In this document: positions 7,663 through 15,384 of the stretch, piece after piece
Layout of the letters: every line of letters begins with the position of its first letter
Numbering within the stretch: the first letter of the stretch is position 1
Assembly: GCA_026983675.1 (NCBI GenBank)
Contig: JALSTP010000182.1
Location: forward strand, 1 to 35,269
Source: Sedimenticola sp.
Lineage (GTDB): Bacteria; Pseudomonadota; Gammaproteobacteria; Chromatiales; Chromatiaceae
Length of the DNA: 35,269 bases
Direction of reading: 5' to 3'
Translations under genes and position numbers: made by a program
Notes under the pieces: generated by a model
Databases searched by the model: none
What the model was told of the DNA's origin: nothing
The model's input: the letters and a program-made list of their open reading frames with translations, nothing else

Positions 7663-8021
7663 CCCTTCTTCAGCCGCTCGGCCAGATCGGCGAAAGGATT
7701 GTGGGTCGCGGTCCTGCTTTGCCCATCCCGAGACCCCGTGGCCTGCTCGATCTGGCGCTGATGTTCGTTATCGTGACAATAGAGACAGAGAAGCTCCCAA
7801 TTGCTGCCATCGGCAGGGTTGTTGTCGTGGTTGTGGTCGCGGTGGTGAACGGTCAACTCATGCAGATTGGCATGAGTGAACTCACGGCCGCAGCGACCGC
7901 AGATCCAGGGATACATCTTCAATGCCCGCTCGCGGTAGCCCTGCTCCCGCTCCTCACGTGCCTGCCGGGCCTCGGCGACAACGCGATCAAGCTTGTCTTG
8001 ATCAGGTCCATTGCTGTTCAT
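7659..8021 (-). CDS. yajD: YajD-family HNH nuclease
   Basis: This is a small (120-aa) HNH protein. It has CGRCGREF, then the core HELTVHHRDHNHDNN, and WELLCLYCHDNEH. These give two CxxC zinc-binding pairs and the catalytic His cluster of the YajD family. The biological role is unknown. The Met at 8021 begins MNSNGPDQDK; upstream in-frame sequence overlaps the glyoxalase gene and is out of keeping with the family. A GAGGGA motif precedes the start. The stop codon overlaps that of the convergent RNase gene (TTA at 7659-7661 against TAA at 7660-7662). The glyoxalase gene lies just upstream, in the same direction. Confidence 0.85.
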   Translation of the reverse strand: MNSNGPDQDKLDRVVAEARQAREEREQGYRERALKMYPWICGRCGREFTHANLHELTVHHRDHNHDNNPADGSNWELLCLYCHDNEHQRQIEQATGSRDGQSRTATHNPFADLAERLKKG

Positions 8022-8031
8022 TTGAAATCCC

Positions 8032-8418
8032 TCAACGGTACTCCAGCAACTCGATTTTGTAACCATCGGGATCGTCCACGAAGGCCATCGTCGTGCGGCC
8101 ATCGGGGGTCTTGCCTGGCCCCCACGAAAAGCCGACGCCGGCCGCCTCCAGCCGCTTGGCCACCTCTTCCATGGACTCGACCTGGTAGGCCACATGGCCG
8201 TAACCGGTACCGTGATCGTAATGATCCACGCCCCAGTTATATGTCAGCTCCAACATCGGACCGCCCTCCGGGTCACCCGGCGCGCGCAGGAAGACGAGGG
8301 TGAACTTGCCGTCCGGGTAGTCGGACCGTTTCACCTCGCTGAAACCGAGCACGCGAGTATAGAAGTCCACCGATCTTTCCAGATCGCCGACGCGGATCAT
8401 GGTGTGCAAATAACGCAT
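8032..8418 (-). CDS. gloA: Lactoylglutathione lyase (glyoxalase I)
   Basis: This 128-aa enzyme isomerises the methylglyoxal-glutathione hemithioacetal to S-lactoylglutathione in the cytosol. Metal ligands expected for Ni(II)-type bacterial GloA are all present: H5 in RYLHTM, E57 in MLELTYNWG, H75 in GYGHVAY and E123 in KIELLEYR. The spacing is one residue longer than in the E. coli enzyme. The start at 8418 has a strong AAAAGGAGGGCGT leader. It is co-oriented with yajD 10 bp downstream and divergent from the BepA-like protease gene. Confidence 0.95.
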   Translation of the reverse strand: MRYLHTMIRVGDLERSVDFYTRVLGFSEVKRSDYPDGKFTLVFLRAPGDPEGGPMLELTYNWGVDHYDHGTGYGHVAYQVESMEEVAKRLEAAGVGFSWGPGKTPDGRTTMAFVDDPDGYKIELLEYR

Positions 8419-8440
8419 ACGCCCTCCTTTTCCGACCGAG

Positions 8441-8446
8441 TATAAT
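8441..8446 (+). promoter_or_regulatory. Possible -10 element between gloA and the protease gene
   Basis: TATAAT (8441-8446) is a perfect sigma-70 -10 hexamer, and its reverse complement reads close to TATACT one base off on the other strand. No good -35 hexamer is found 16-18 bp away on either strand. It could serve the protease gene (leader of about 84 nt) or gloA, possibly with an activator. Confidence 0.3.
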
Positions 8447-8536
8447 GCAAAGAAGACGGTCATGCGTGCCCAGACAGGCCTGATGGCAGAAATGGAGAAA
8501 CGGGAACCTCTGTGCTGATTCACAGTCGTTACAATT

Positions 8537-10000
8537 ATGAAATACGGTACGGTTCTCCCTTTTCTGCTTTCCACTCTGCTGTGTGTAACGGCCACATCCA
8601 CCACGGCCCGCAATGACATCCAGTTACCCGACATTGGCGCCCCCTCCGACAGCGTCATCACCCCGGCGGAAGAGCAACGCCTCGGCAAGGCATTCATGCG
8701 CAGTCTGCGGAAACAGACGACGATCGTGAACGACCCCCTGCTGATGGAGTATATCGATGACCTTGGCCAACGGCTGGTACTGGAAAGTGGCGACAGATCC
8801 GACCAGAGCTACCACTTCTTCGTGGTCGACAACGCCGCCATCAATGCCTTTGCAGGCCCCGCGGGCTACGTTGGTGTCAATACCGGGCTGATCCTCGCCA
8901 CCCAAAGCGAGAGCGAGCTGGCGTCCGTGCTCGCTCATGAGATTGCCCATGTGCAGCAAAAACATCTGCTAAGACGCTTCGACAAGGCCCACGAGATCAA
9001 TGGCAAGACCATCGCCCTTATGCTCGTTGGTATTGCACTGGGCGCCGCCGTTTCCCCCCAGTTGGGACAGGCCGCGGTCATCGGGGCACAGGCCGGCGCG
9101 GCGCAGGCGGCCATCAACTTCACCCGCGCCAACGAGGAGGAAGCAGACCGCATCGGCATCCGCATCCTGGCCAAGGCTGGTTTCGACCCACGCGCCATGC
9201 CCGCCTTCTTCGAACGTCTCGGCCGGGCAACCCGTCTCTACGACAGCAACGCGCCGGAATTCCTGCGCACTCACCCCGTCTCCTCCAACCGTCTGGCAGA
9301 CGCCATGGCACGGGCCGAGCGTTATCCATACCGTCAGTACCCCGAAAATCCGGACTATGAACTGATGCGGGCGCGTCTCAAAGTGCGCCAGTTCGCACGC
9401 GCCCGGGCCGCGGTGACCGCATTCCGTTCATCGCTCAAGGAAGGGCGCTATCGGGACGAAACGGCGCAACGCTATGGTTATGTGCTTGCACTCATCCGCC
9501 AGGGAGACATCCGACGGGCGTCGGGCGAGCTCAAGAAACTCTTGAAAAAGGCGCCCGCCAAACCCGCCTATCTGCTGGCAGAGGCAGCTATCGCCATGCA
9601 GCAGGACAACATCCATCGCGCCCTCGATGTGCTCGCCAAGGGACTGAACGTACATCCCTACAACTATGCGTTAACCTTGCAGTACGCCAACTTACTGCTG
9701 AAAAACCAGGAATTCGCAAAGGCGCGCAAAACGCTTCTCGATGCCCTCACCGCCTCCTCCATCATCACCCCTGAAATCTACGATCTGCTCTCACTGGCGG
9801 CGGGCAATCTCGGCAGGATTGCCGAAGCACACCGTTACAAGGCCGAATACTTCTATCTCCTGGACGACCTCGAACCCGCCATTCAACAGTTGAAGCTGGT
9901 ATCGCGCGCCGCGGACCGGAATTTCTACGAAACATCCAGAGCCGAAGCACGCCGGGTGCAACTCGAAGCGGAGCTGGCAGACGACAAACGGCAACCCTGA
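8537..10000 (+). CDS. bepA: M48 family periplasmic metalloprotease with TPR-like repeats (BepA-like)
   Basis: This is a 487-aa exported protease/chaperone related to BepA (YfgC), which supports outer-membrane protein and LPS-transport assembly. The N-terminus is a signal peptide (to about Ala24). The zinc site is HEIAH (134-138), with the third ligand in the NEEEADRIG segment (199-207). A hydrophobic segment at about 158-190 is typical of the family. The C-terminal half (from about 290) is made of TPR-like helices (LAEAAIAMQQDNIHRALDVL and following). The start lacks a clear Shine-Dalgarno, but the signal peptide supports it. It is divergent from gloA. No terminator was recognised after it. 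Confidence 0.9.
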   Translation: MKYGTVLPFLLSTLLCVTATSTTARNDIQLPDIGAPSDSVITPAEEQRLGKAFMRSLRKQTTIVNDPLLMEYIDDLGQRLVLESGDRSDQSYHFFVVDNAAINAFAGPAGYVGVNTGLILATQSESELASVLAHEIAHVQQKHLLRRFDKAHEINGKTIALMLVGIALGAAVSPQLGQAAVIGAQAGAAQAAINFTRANEEEADRIGIRILAKAGFDPRAMPAFFERLGRATRLYDSNAPEFLRTHPVSSNRLADAMARAERYPYRQYPENPDYELMRARLKVRQFARARAAVTAFRSSLKEGRYRDETAQRYGYVLALIRQGDIRRASGELKKLLKKAPAKPAYLLAEAAIAMQQDNIHRALDVLAKGLNVHPYNYALTLQYANLLLKNQEFAKARKTLLDALTASSIITPEIYDLLSLAAGNLGRIAEAHRYKAEYFYLLDDLEPAIQQLKLVSRAADRNFYETSRAEARRVQLEAELADDKRQP

Positions 10001-10481
10001 TGTCATATCAGCGTAGTTGGGGTACCAGGAACTTCCATCTGTATTCATGAAAACACCAATACAATCGCCGGATTGCCCTTGGCAGTATTTCATAAACCTC
10101 TAATATTTATGTTTTTTTTACTTGCCTTACACAAACGATCAGGTATGCTAGTACGCGAATTTCATCAATGTTGATCAGGTCCCACAGACGGTGACACCAC
10201 GATGATTCCACACCTGTCAGGCCGTATCGGGGTGAAGATGCATCACCTGCCAGATATCGAAACTGCGGCCTTCGCGTGGGCAAGCATCATAGGTCCATCT
10301 GCTGGTGAACAGCCCCGCATGAAGACGTGAAATCAGACTTGGGATACAGCGGTCAACAATCCCGAATTCCGAATGCCTCCACCAGGTCGGCGCAGGATTC
10401 TGACCGAACACAACATCGACATGGCCGTCGACAACCGATACATACAATAATGGCAACATCTCGTGAGATAGGAGAAGTGAC
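10001..10481. other. 481-bp intergenic region upstream of soxY
   Basis: I see no convincing gene here. It holds an AT-rich stretch with a T8 run at 10112-10119, a possible promoter (10122-10149), a small dyad ATCAA-TG-TTGAT (10164-10175), and the 8-bp direct repeat GATCAGGT at 10137-10144 and 10173-10180. The direct repeat and dyad flank the putative -10 and could be a regulator site for soxYZ. The remainder (10200-10470) has no obvious structure. Confidence 0.5.
10122..10149 (+). promoter_or_regulatory. Possible soxYZ promoter
   Basis: TTGCCT (10122-10127) and TATGCT (10144-10149) are separated by 16 bp. Each matches four of six sigma-70 consensus positions. If used, the soxY leader would be about 325 nt. 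The site lies between two copies of the direct repeat GATCAGGT, which suggests but does not show regulation. Confidence 0.3.
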
Positions 10482-10958
10482 ATGACCACCGACACTAAAC
10501 GCAGGATTTTCCTCAAGGGTTCCGTGGCTGCTGGCATGCTTGGCGTTGCAGCCGGTGCCGGCTTGCTGATACCCCAGGCGGTACTCGCGGCATGGCCCGA
10601 AAAGGCCTTCCACGCGAAAAAACTGGATGCAGCCATCAAGGCGCTGATGGGCAGCAGCGACATGACTGCAAGTGGCGACATAAAGATCAAAGCGCCCGAT
10701 ATCGCGGAAAACGGCGCAGTCGTGCCTGTCACGGTGAAGACCGACATGCCCGATGTGAGCACCATTGCAATCGTGGCGTCGGAAAACAATACCCCCCTCG
10801 TCGCCTCTTTCGACCTCGGCAAGAACGCACTGGGATTCGTATCCACGCGCATCAAGATGGGCAAAACCGGTGACGTGATCGCCCTCGTCAAGGCGGGCGG
10901 CAAGATCTACAGCGCCAAGAAGTCCGTCAAGGTCACCATCGGCGGCTGCGGCGGCTGA
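10482..10958 (+). CDS. soxY: Thiosulfate-oxidising carrier protein SoxY
   Basis: SoxY is the periplasmic carrier whose C-terminal cysteine holds the sulfur intermediate during Sox-dependent thiosulfate oxidation. This 158-aa protein has a Tat signal (RRIFLKG near residues 8-14, then a hydrophobic stretch to about Ala35). It ends with the hallmark swinging arm GGCGG, with the carrier Cys at position 156. A clear AGGAG lies seven bases before the ATG. soxZ follows after 52 bp. No soxX, A, B, C or D is in the window. Isolated soxYZ pairs are common in gammaproteobacterial sulfur oxidisers. Confidence 0.96.
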   Translation: MTTDTKRRIFLKGSVAAGMLGVAAGAGLLIPQAVLAAWPEKAFHAKKLDAAIKALMGSSDMTASGDIKIKAPDIAENGAVVPVTVKTDMPDVSTIAIVASENNTPLVASFDLGKNALGFVSTRIKMGKTGDVIALVKAGGKIYSAKKSVKVTIGGCGG

Positions 10959-11010
10959 TCCCCCCAACCGGCCACCACAGCACATCAAGAATTCCAGAGA
11001 GGTAAACACA

Positions 11011-11328
11011 ATGGCAAAAAAATCCATCAAGATCCGCGCCAAGACCAAGGGCGGCATCACCACCGTCAAGGCCCTTATGACCCACCCCATGGAGACGGGC
11101 TTCCGCAAGGACAAGAAAACCGGCAAGAAGATCCCGGCACACTTCATCCAGGAAGTGGTCTGCAAATGGAAGGACGATGTGGTGCTGAGCGCCAACTGGG
11201 GCGGCGCCGTATCGAAGAACCCGTATCTATCCTTCAAGTTCAAGGGGGGCGAGAAAGGCGACCCGATCGAACTTAGCTGGGTCGACAACAAAGGTATGAG
11301 CGCATCGAAGTCTGTTAAAATCCGCTGA
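11011..11328 (+). CDS. soxZ: Thiosulfate-oxidising complex protein SoxZ
   Basis: SoxZ is the partner that forms the SoxYZ heterodimer. This 105-aa protein has the family's immunoglobulin-like beta pattern, with KALMTHPMETGFRKD near the N-terminus, IPAHFIQEVVC in the middle and a final WVDNKG segment. It has no signal peptide, as usual; it is thought to be exported with SoxY by the Tat system. AGAGAGGT precedes the ATG. It is co-transcribed with soxY and followed by a GC-rich hairpin. Confidence 0.96.
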   Translation: MAKKSIKIRAKTKGGITTVKALMTHPMETGFRKDKKTGKKIPAHFIQEVVCKWKDDVVLSANWGGAVSKNPYLSFKFKGGEKGDPIELSWVDNKGMSASKSVKIR

Positions 11329-11337
11329 TCACGCTAT

Positions 11338-11367
11338 ACCCGGGCCCTGCCCGCGCAGCGCCCGGGT
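11338..11367 (+). terminator. Hairpin after soxZ (possible terminator)
   Basis: ACCCGGGC (11338-11345) pairs with GCCCGGGT (11360-11367) around a 14-nt loop, 10 bp after the soxZ stop. The downstream sequence is TGCTTCCTG, T-rich at best, so this may be a weak intrinsic terminator or a transcript-stabilising hairpin. Confidence 0.45.
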
Positions 11368-11545
11368 TGCTTCCTGCCCCAACACACCACCTTCCCTCTG
11401 GCCATCAGGCCTCCAGACGCACACAGTCTGCCTGTTGCTTTCTTTCTGCAAATTGACGTACAACATCGACGCATTAGGAATTTTCTGATTAACTTCCGCT
11501 CAGATTTGGTTGAAATGCACAACGGAACAATCGGAGAGCAACACC

Positions 11546-11926
11546 ATGGCATCGAAAAACAGCAAGCAGACAAAGAAAAAAGTCGCGAAGAAGAAGGCGG
11601 CCGCAACGAAGAAAAAGGCAACGGCCAAGAAGAAGGTGACGAAAAAGACCGCGACCACCACCAAGACGGCCACCCGCAAGAAAAATACGGCAAGTAAAGT
11701 GGCGCGCAAAGCGAACCGCGCCAAACCCGGCATGACGCCCAAGGCCGCCTCCAGGCCGCAAGCCACTTCCGTTCGACCGGTAAGCGCAGCGGAGCGCCAT
11801 CAAATGATCGCCACCATGGCCTATTACCGTTGGGAGCGGCGCGGTCGATTGCCCGGGTTTGAAGAAGAGGACTGGTTGGAGAGTGAGAAGGCCGTGGATG
11901 CGATGCTCAAGAATCAGCGAGGCTGA
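11546..11926 (+). CDS. Lys/Ala-rich histone H1-like protein with DUF2934-like C-terminus
   Basis: This is a 126-aa protein in two parts. Residues about 1-60 are a low-complexity Lys/Ala/Thr tail (repeats such as KKKVAKKKAA and TKKKATAKKK) like bacterial H1-type nucleoid proteins. The C-terminal part (AYYRWERRGRLPGFEEEDW) matches my recollection of the short DUF2934 motif. The ATG at 11546 is preferred because GGAGAG lies seven bases upstream; the ATG at 11510 has no such signal. Likely roles are DNA or polyanion binding, but this is inference. It stands alone between soxYZ and glcDE, with a hairpin plus T-run just downstream. Confidence 0.8.
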   Translation: MASKNSKQTKKKVAKKKAAATKKKATAKKKVTKKTATTTKTATRKKNTASKVARKANRAKPGMTPKAASRPQATSVRPVSAAERHQMIATMAYYRWERRGRLPGFEEEDWLESEKAVDAMLKNQRG

Positions 11927-11949
11927 ACCTGCGCCCCCAAGGCACCGAT

Positions 11950-11977
11950 GGCAAGCACGCTCTGCACCTTGCCTTTT
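11950..11977 (+). terminator. Putative intrinsic terminator after the H1-like gene
   Basis: GGCAAG (11950-11955) pairs with CTTGCC (11968-11973) around a 12-nt loop and is followed by TTTT (11974-11977). It begins 23 bp after the stop codon of the H1-like gene. The stem is short, so confidence is moderate. Confidence 0.4.
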
Positions 11978-12145
11978 ACCCACGCGGTCACCTTTCAGCG
12001 GGCCACCGTCTGATCAGACACAAGGCGCACTTTCGAAGGATAGCGAGCTTTCAGGGGAGTGCGGCACCATGGATGAGCGGCCGGGGGCCCGTCCGAGGGG
12101 AGCCCCGCGCTTAACGTCTGGTCGCTGTTCTGCAACAATAGCGCC

Positions 12146-13633
12146 ATGCCACACTCATCCCCCTCCTCTCAACGTGTCGCCAGACGAGCCGGGCTGGCGC
12201 GCGCCTTTTCGGAGTTCCTTCCCCCCGACGCCATTCTGAGCCGTGAAGAGGAACTGCACCCCTACGAATGCGACGGACTGCCGGCCTATCGGCGCCTGCC
12301 CCTGCTGGTACTGCTGCCCACCACTGTCGAGGAGGTACAGGCGATTCTGCGTCACTGTAACACTCAGCATATCCCCGTGGTGGCCCGGGGCGCCGGTACC
12401 GGCCTCTCCGGTGGCGCCCTGCCACACGAGGACGGTGTCCTGCTGGTGCTCTCGCGCTTCAACCGCATCCTCGATATCGACGTCGCCAACCGATGCGCCA
12501 GGGTCCAGCCCGGCGTGCGCAATCTTGCCATCAGCGAGGCCGCCGCGCCCCATGGCCTCTATTATGCGCCCGATCCCTCTTCCCAGATCGCCTGCTCCAT
12601 CGGCGGCAATGTGGCGGAGAACGCCGGTGGGGTGCATTGCCTCAAATATGGGCTCACGGTCCACAATCTGCTGCAGGTTCGATTGATCACCATCGAGGGC
12701 GAATTGCTGACCCTGGGTGGCGGGGGACTGGATGGCCCGGGGTATGATCTGTTGGCGCTTGTCACCGGTTCCGAGGGGATGTTGGGGATCGTAATCGAAG
12801 CCACGGTCAAGTTACTGCCCATCGCCGAACAGGCACAAGCCGTATTGGCCGCTTTCGATTCCGTGGAGACCGCCGCCGACGCGGTGGCCCACCTCATCGC
12901 CGGCGGCATCCTCCCCGCGGGACTGGAGATGATGGACAACCTCGCCCTGCGCGCGGCCGAGGATTTCGTGCACGCCGGTTATCCCACCGATGCCGCCGCC
13001 ATCCTCCTGTGCGAAGTGGATGGCCATGCGGATGAGGTAACCGCCCAGTTGTCCAGGGCCGAACGCCTGCTAAAGGAGAGCGGCGCGACCGAGATCCGCG
13101 TGGCGCGCGACGACGCGGAACGCCAACGTTTCTGGGCGGGCCGCAAGGCCGCCTTTCCCGCCGTGGGGCGCATCTCGCCGGACTACTACTGCATGGATGG
13201 CACCATCCCCCGCAAACGGCTGGCGGAGGTCTTGCACGAGATCGCCGTCATGTCCGAGCGTTTCGGTCTACGGTGTGCCAACGTCTTTCACGCCGGTGAC
13301 GGCAACCTCCATCCACTGATCCTCTACGACGCCAACGTACCCGGCGAACTGGAAAAAGCGGAGCAATTCGGCGGCGAGATCCTCGAACTCTGCGTCGCGG
13401 TGGGCGGGACCATCACGGGCGAGCATGGCGTGGGTACCGAGAAAATCGATCAAATGTGCGTACAGTTTCCCGATGCCGAGCTGGAGACCTTTCATGCGGT
13501 AAAGGCGGCATTCGATCCCAATGGCCTTCTGAATCCGGGCAAGGCCGTCCCCACCCTCGCCCGCTGCGCCGAATTCAACGCCATGCATGTTCACCAGGGT
13601 GAACTGCCCTTCCCCGAGATCGAGCGCTTCTGA
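12146..13633 (+). CDS. glcD: Glycolate oxidase FAD subunit GlcD
   Basis: GlcD is the catalytic flavoprotein subunit of glycolate oxidase, which turns glycolate into glyoxylate. The 495-aa protein has the FAD-binding type-4 fold: VVARGAGTGLSGGAL (78-92) and SIGGNVAENAGGVHCLKYG bind the cofactor. VTGSEGMLG and the C-terminal NVFHAGDGNLHP and GTITGEHGVGTEK segments are typical of GlcD and D-lactate dehydrogenase relatives. No strong ribosome-binding site is seen before the ATG. glcE follows 4 bp after the stop. glycolate would come from RubisCO oxygenation in an autotroph, which fits the sulfur-oxidiser picture. A D-2-hydroxyacid dehydrogenase role is the alternative. Confidence 0.92.
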   Translation: MPHSSPSSQRVARRAGLARAFSEFLPPDAILSREEELHPYECDGLPAYRRLPLLVLLPTTVEEVQAILRHCNTQHIPVVARGAGTGLSGGALPHEDGVLLVLSRFNRILDIDVANRCARVQPGVRNLAISEAAAPHGLYYAPDPSSQIACSIGGNVAENAGGVHCLKYGLTVHNLLQVRLITIEGELLTLGGGGLDGPGYDLLALVTGSEGMLGIVIEATVKLLPIAEQAQAVLAAFDSVETAADAVAHLIAGGILPAGLEMMDNLALRAAEDFVHAGYPTDAAAILLCEVDGHADEVTAQLSRAERLLKESGATEIRVARDDAERQRFWAGRKAAFPAVGRISPDYYCMDGTIPRKRLAEVLHEIAVMSERFGLRCANVFHAGDGNLHPLILYDANVPGELEKAEQFGGEILELCVAVGGTITGEHGVGTEKIDQMCVQFPDAELETFHAVKAAFDPNGLLNPGKAVPTLARCAEFNAMHVHQGELPFPEIERF

Positions 13634-13637
13634 CGCC

Positions 13638-14699
13638 ATGGCAGAACATGACCACGACCATACGGAAACGCTGAAGGAACAGATTGTCCGCGCCGCATCC
13701 GAAGGGTCGCCACTGGAGATCCGCGGAGGCGGCAGCAAGCAGTTCTATGGCCGCGCCCCCCTGGGGGACCCGCTTGAGATCGGGGATCACACCGGCATCA
13801 TCCAGTACGAACCCACGGAACTGGTGGTCACCGTCCGAAGCGGAACGCCGCTGACGCAGATCGAACAGGTATTGGCGGAGCGGCGCCAAATTCTGCCTTT
13901 CGATCCGCCCCATTTCCAGGGCGGCGCCACCATCGGCGGCGCGGTGGCCTGCGGCCTGGCCGGTCCCGCACGCCCCTGGAGCGGCGCACCGCGGGATGCC
14001 CTGCTCGGCGTGCGCATCCTCGACGGACGAGGCCGCACAATGCGGTTTGGGGGTGAGGTGATGAAGAACGTGGCCGGCTACGATATCGCCCGTTTGATGG
14101 CCGGCGCACTGGGCACACTGGGCGTGTTACTCGATGTCTCTTTGAAGGTACTGCCGGCCCCCGGCGACCACCATACCCTGGTGATGGATCTGGATGCGCG
14201 GCAGGCGCTTGAACACATGACGGCACTGAACACACAGCCGGTTCCCCTGGCTGGCGCCGCCCATGTCGATGGGCAACTCCATCTGCGCCTCGCCTGCGAC
14301 GCGGCGTTGGCCGCCCACTGGCGACGCAGGATTGGCGGTGAACTGAGCACCGACGATGCCGGTTTTTGGCGCGGATTGCGCGACCACACCCTGCCTTTTT
14401 TCGATCAGGATGCGCCGCTCTGGCGACTGTCGCTTCCCCCGGCATCACCCCCACAAAACATCGGCAAGACATTGATCGATTGGGGCGGCGCCCAACGCTG
14501 GGTATTCACCGAGGAGACGCCGGAACAGATGTGGGCTCTGGCGACCGCCTCGGGCGGCCACGCCACCCTGTTCCGCGGCGGTAACCGCCAGGGCGGGAGG
14601 TTCCAACCGCTCCCGCGTCCCATGGCGGCGCTGCACACGCGATTAAAGAAGGTGTTCGACCCAGAAAACGTTCTCAATCGCGGGAGGCTTTATCCATAG
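13638..14699 (+). CDS. glcE: Glycolate oxidase FAD-binding subunit GlcE
   Basis: GlcE is the smaller FAD-binding subunit of glycolate oxidase. The 353-aa protein has a shortened FAD-binding type-4 domain: LEIRGGGSKQFYGR near the N-terminus, GGATIGGAVACGLAGPARPW in the cofactor region and MKNVAGYDIARLMAGALGTLG. The C-terminal end (KKVFDPENVLNRGRLYP) is characteristic. The ATG at 13638 is chosen because it begins the conserved N-terminus right after glcD; the open frame extends upstream inside glcD. The iron-sulfur subunit gene glcF, usually next, is missing, and the following gene is on the other strand. Confidence 0.92.
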   Translation: MAEHDHDHTETLKEQIVRAASEGSPLEIRGGGSKQFYGRAPLGDPLEIGDHTGIIQYEPTELVVTVRSGTPLTQIEQVLAERRQILPFDPPHFQGGATIGGAVACGLAGPARPWSGAPRDALLGVRILDGRGRTMRFGGEVMKNVAGYDIARLMAGALGTLGVLLDVSLKVLPAPGDHHTLVMDLDARQALEHMTALNTQPVPLAGAAHVDGQLHLRLACDAALAAHWRRRIGGELSTDDAGFWRGLRDHTLPFFDQDAPLWRLSLPPASPPQNIGKTLIDWGGAQRWVFTEETPEQMWALATASGGHATLFRGGNRQGGRFQPLPRPMAALHTRLKKVFDPENVLNRGRLYP

Positions 14700-14731
14700 G
14701 CGCCTGTCGACGGCAGTATCAGGATACATCG

Positions 14732-14761
14732 CTGTTTCGATGGCTCAAAGCCATCGAACAG
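14732..14761. terminator. Hairpin between convergent genes
   Basis: TCGATGGCT (14737-14745) pairs perfectly with AGCCATCGA (14749-14757) around a CAA loop, and the stem continues with one bulge (CTGTT/AACAG). It sits between the glcE stop (14699) and the stop of the convergent coiled-coil gene (14769). No T-run follows on either strand, so a bidirectional stop function is only plausible. Confidence 0.4.
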
Positions 14762-14768
14762 GAAGACG

Positions 14769-15185
14769 TCACCAGTTCATCGGATTCATCATGCCTGCCG
14801 GGGTCATGGTGTAGTTCATCTTGCCCAGGCGGTTCTGCATGATATCCATCTGCGGCGGGACCGTGGCCGCAAGGTGGGTGGTTGCCCGTTTCATTTCCTC
14901 CACCTCGGTGCGTAGCACAGTGATTTCCTGCCGCATCGCCCGCATCTCGACCAGCATTTCCGGCATGGAACGGGCCATGATAGCGGTATTCTTCGACATG
15001 GATTTGTCGAAGGAGTTGATCGCGGTGGCCACCTTGCTGATATCTCCCCCCGCCTGCTCCCAGAATTTCATCCAGTATGGAATGGTATACAATGCCCACG
15101 CCAACACGGCGACCAAGGCGATACCCACCAGGGACAGCACCACCTTGAGCAATACCCCGCTCACCAGCTCGCACTTCGTCAACAT
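14769..15185 (-). CDS. Membrane-anchored coiled-coil protein of unknown function
   Basis: This is a 138-aa protein with one strong N-terminal membrane segment (about 12-33) and then a helical, coiled-coil-like region (MLVEMRAMRQEITVLRTEVEEMKR). The C-terminal tail is rich in Met, Asn and Pro (MTPAGMMNPMNW). The likely topology has the coiled coil in the periplasm. I do not recognise the family. A good AAGGAG lies 8 nt before the start. It is on the same strand as the MSHA operon and about 200 bp downstream of mshG, and may be a separate unit because a -10-like TATAAT lies between them. A role in the MSHA system is possible only by position. Confidence 0.72.
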   Translation of the reverse strand: MLTKCELVSGVLLKVVLSLVGIALVAVLAWALYTIPYWMKFWEQAGGDISKVATAINSFDKSMSKNTAIMARSMPEMLVEMRAMRQEITVLRTEVEEMKRATTHLAATVPPQMDIMQNRLGKMNYTMTPAGMMNPMNW

Positions 15186-15257
15186 CTTCCGTCTCCTTCA
15201 GATCGCAATGGACCCTGTCCGAGCGGGCCTCCTGCCCGACGGCAGCGCCTTTCTGAT

Positions 15258-15283
15258 GATGGGCCGCAGCGCCCATCTTTTTT
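15258..15283 (+). terminator. Intrinsic terminator (plus strand)
   Basis: GATGGGC (15258-15264) pairs with GCCCATC (15271-15277) around a 6-nt loop and is followed by T6 (15278-15283), a textbook Rho-independent form on the plus strand. No plus-strand gene lies just upstream; glcE ends about 560 bp earlier. It may stop glcE read-through antisense to the coiled-coil gene. On the minus strand it has no T-run. Confidence 0.55.
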
Positions 15284-15309
15284 AATATTTAATAAATATA
15301 TTAAGTTCT

Positions 15310-15315
15310 ATTATA
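15310..15315 (-). promoter_or_regulatory. Possible -10 of the coiled-coil gene
   Basis: Read on the minus strand this is a perfect TATAAT, in an AT-rich patch between mshG and the coiled-coil gene. No good -35 hexamer is found at standard spacing. It would give a leader of about 118 nt. Confidence 0.3.
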
Positions 15316-15384
15316 GTCCGACGGAAACGGAGGTCGTGCGAGAGGAGTTGATCCAGATCACGGGATCTCCAGTTTTCTGCCGGC

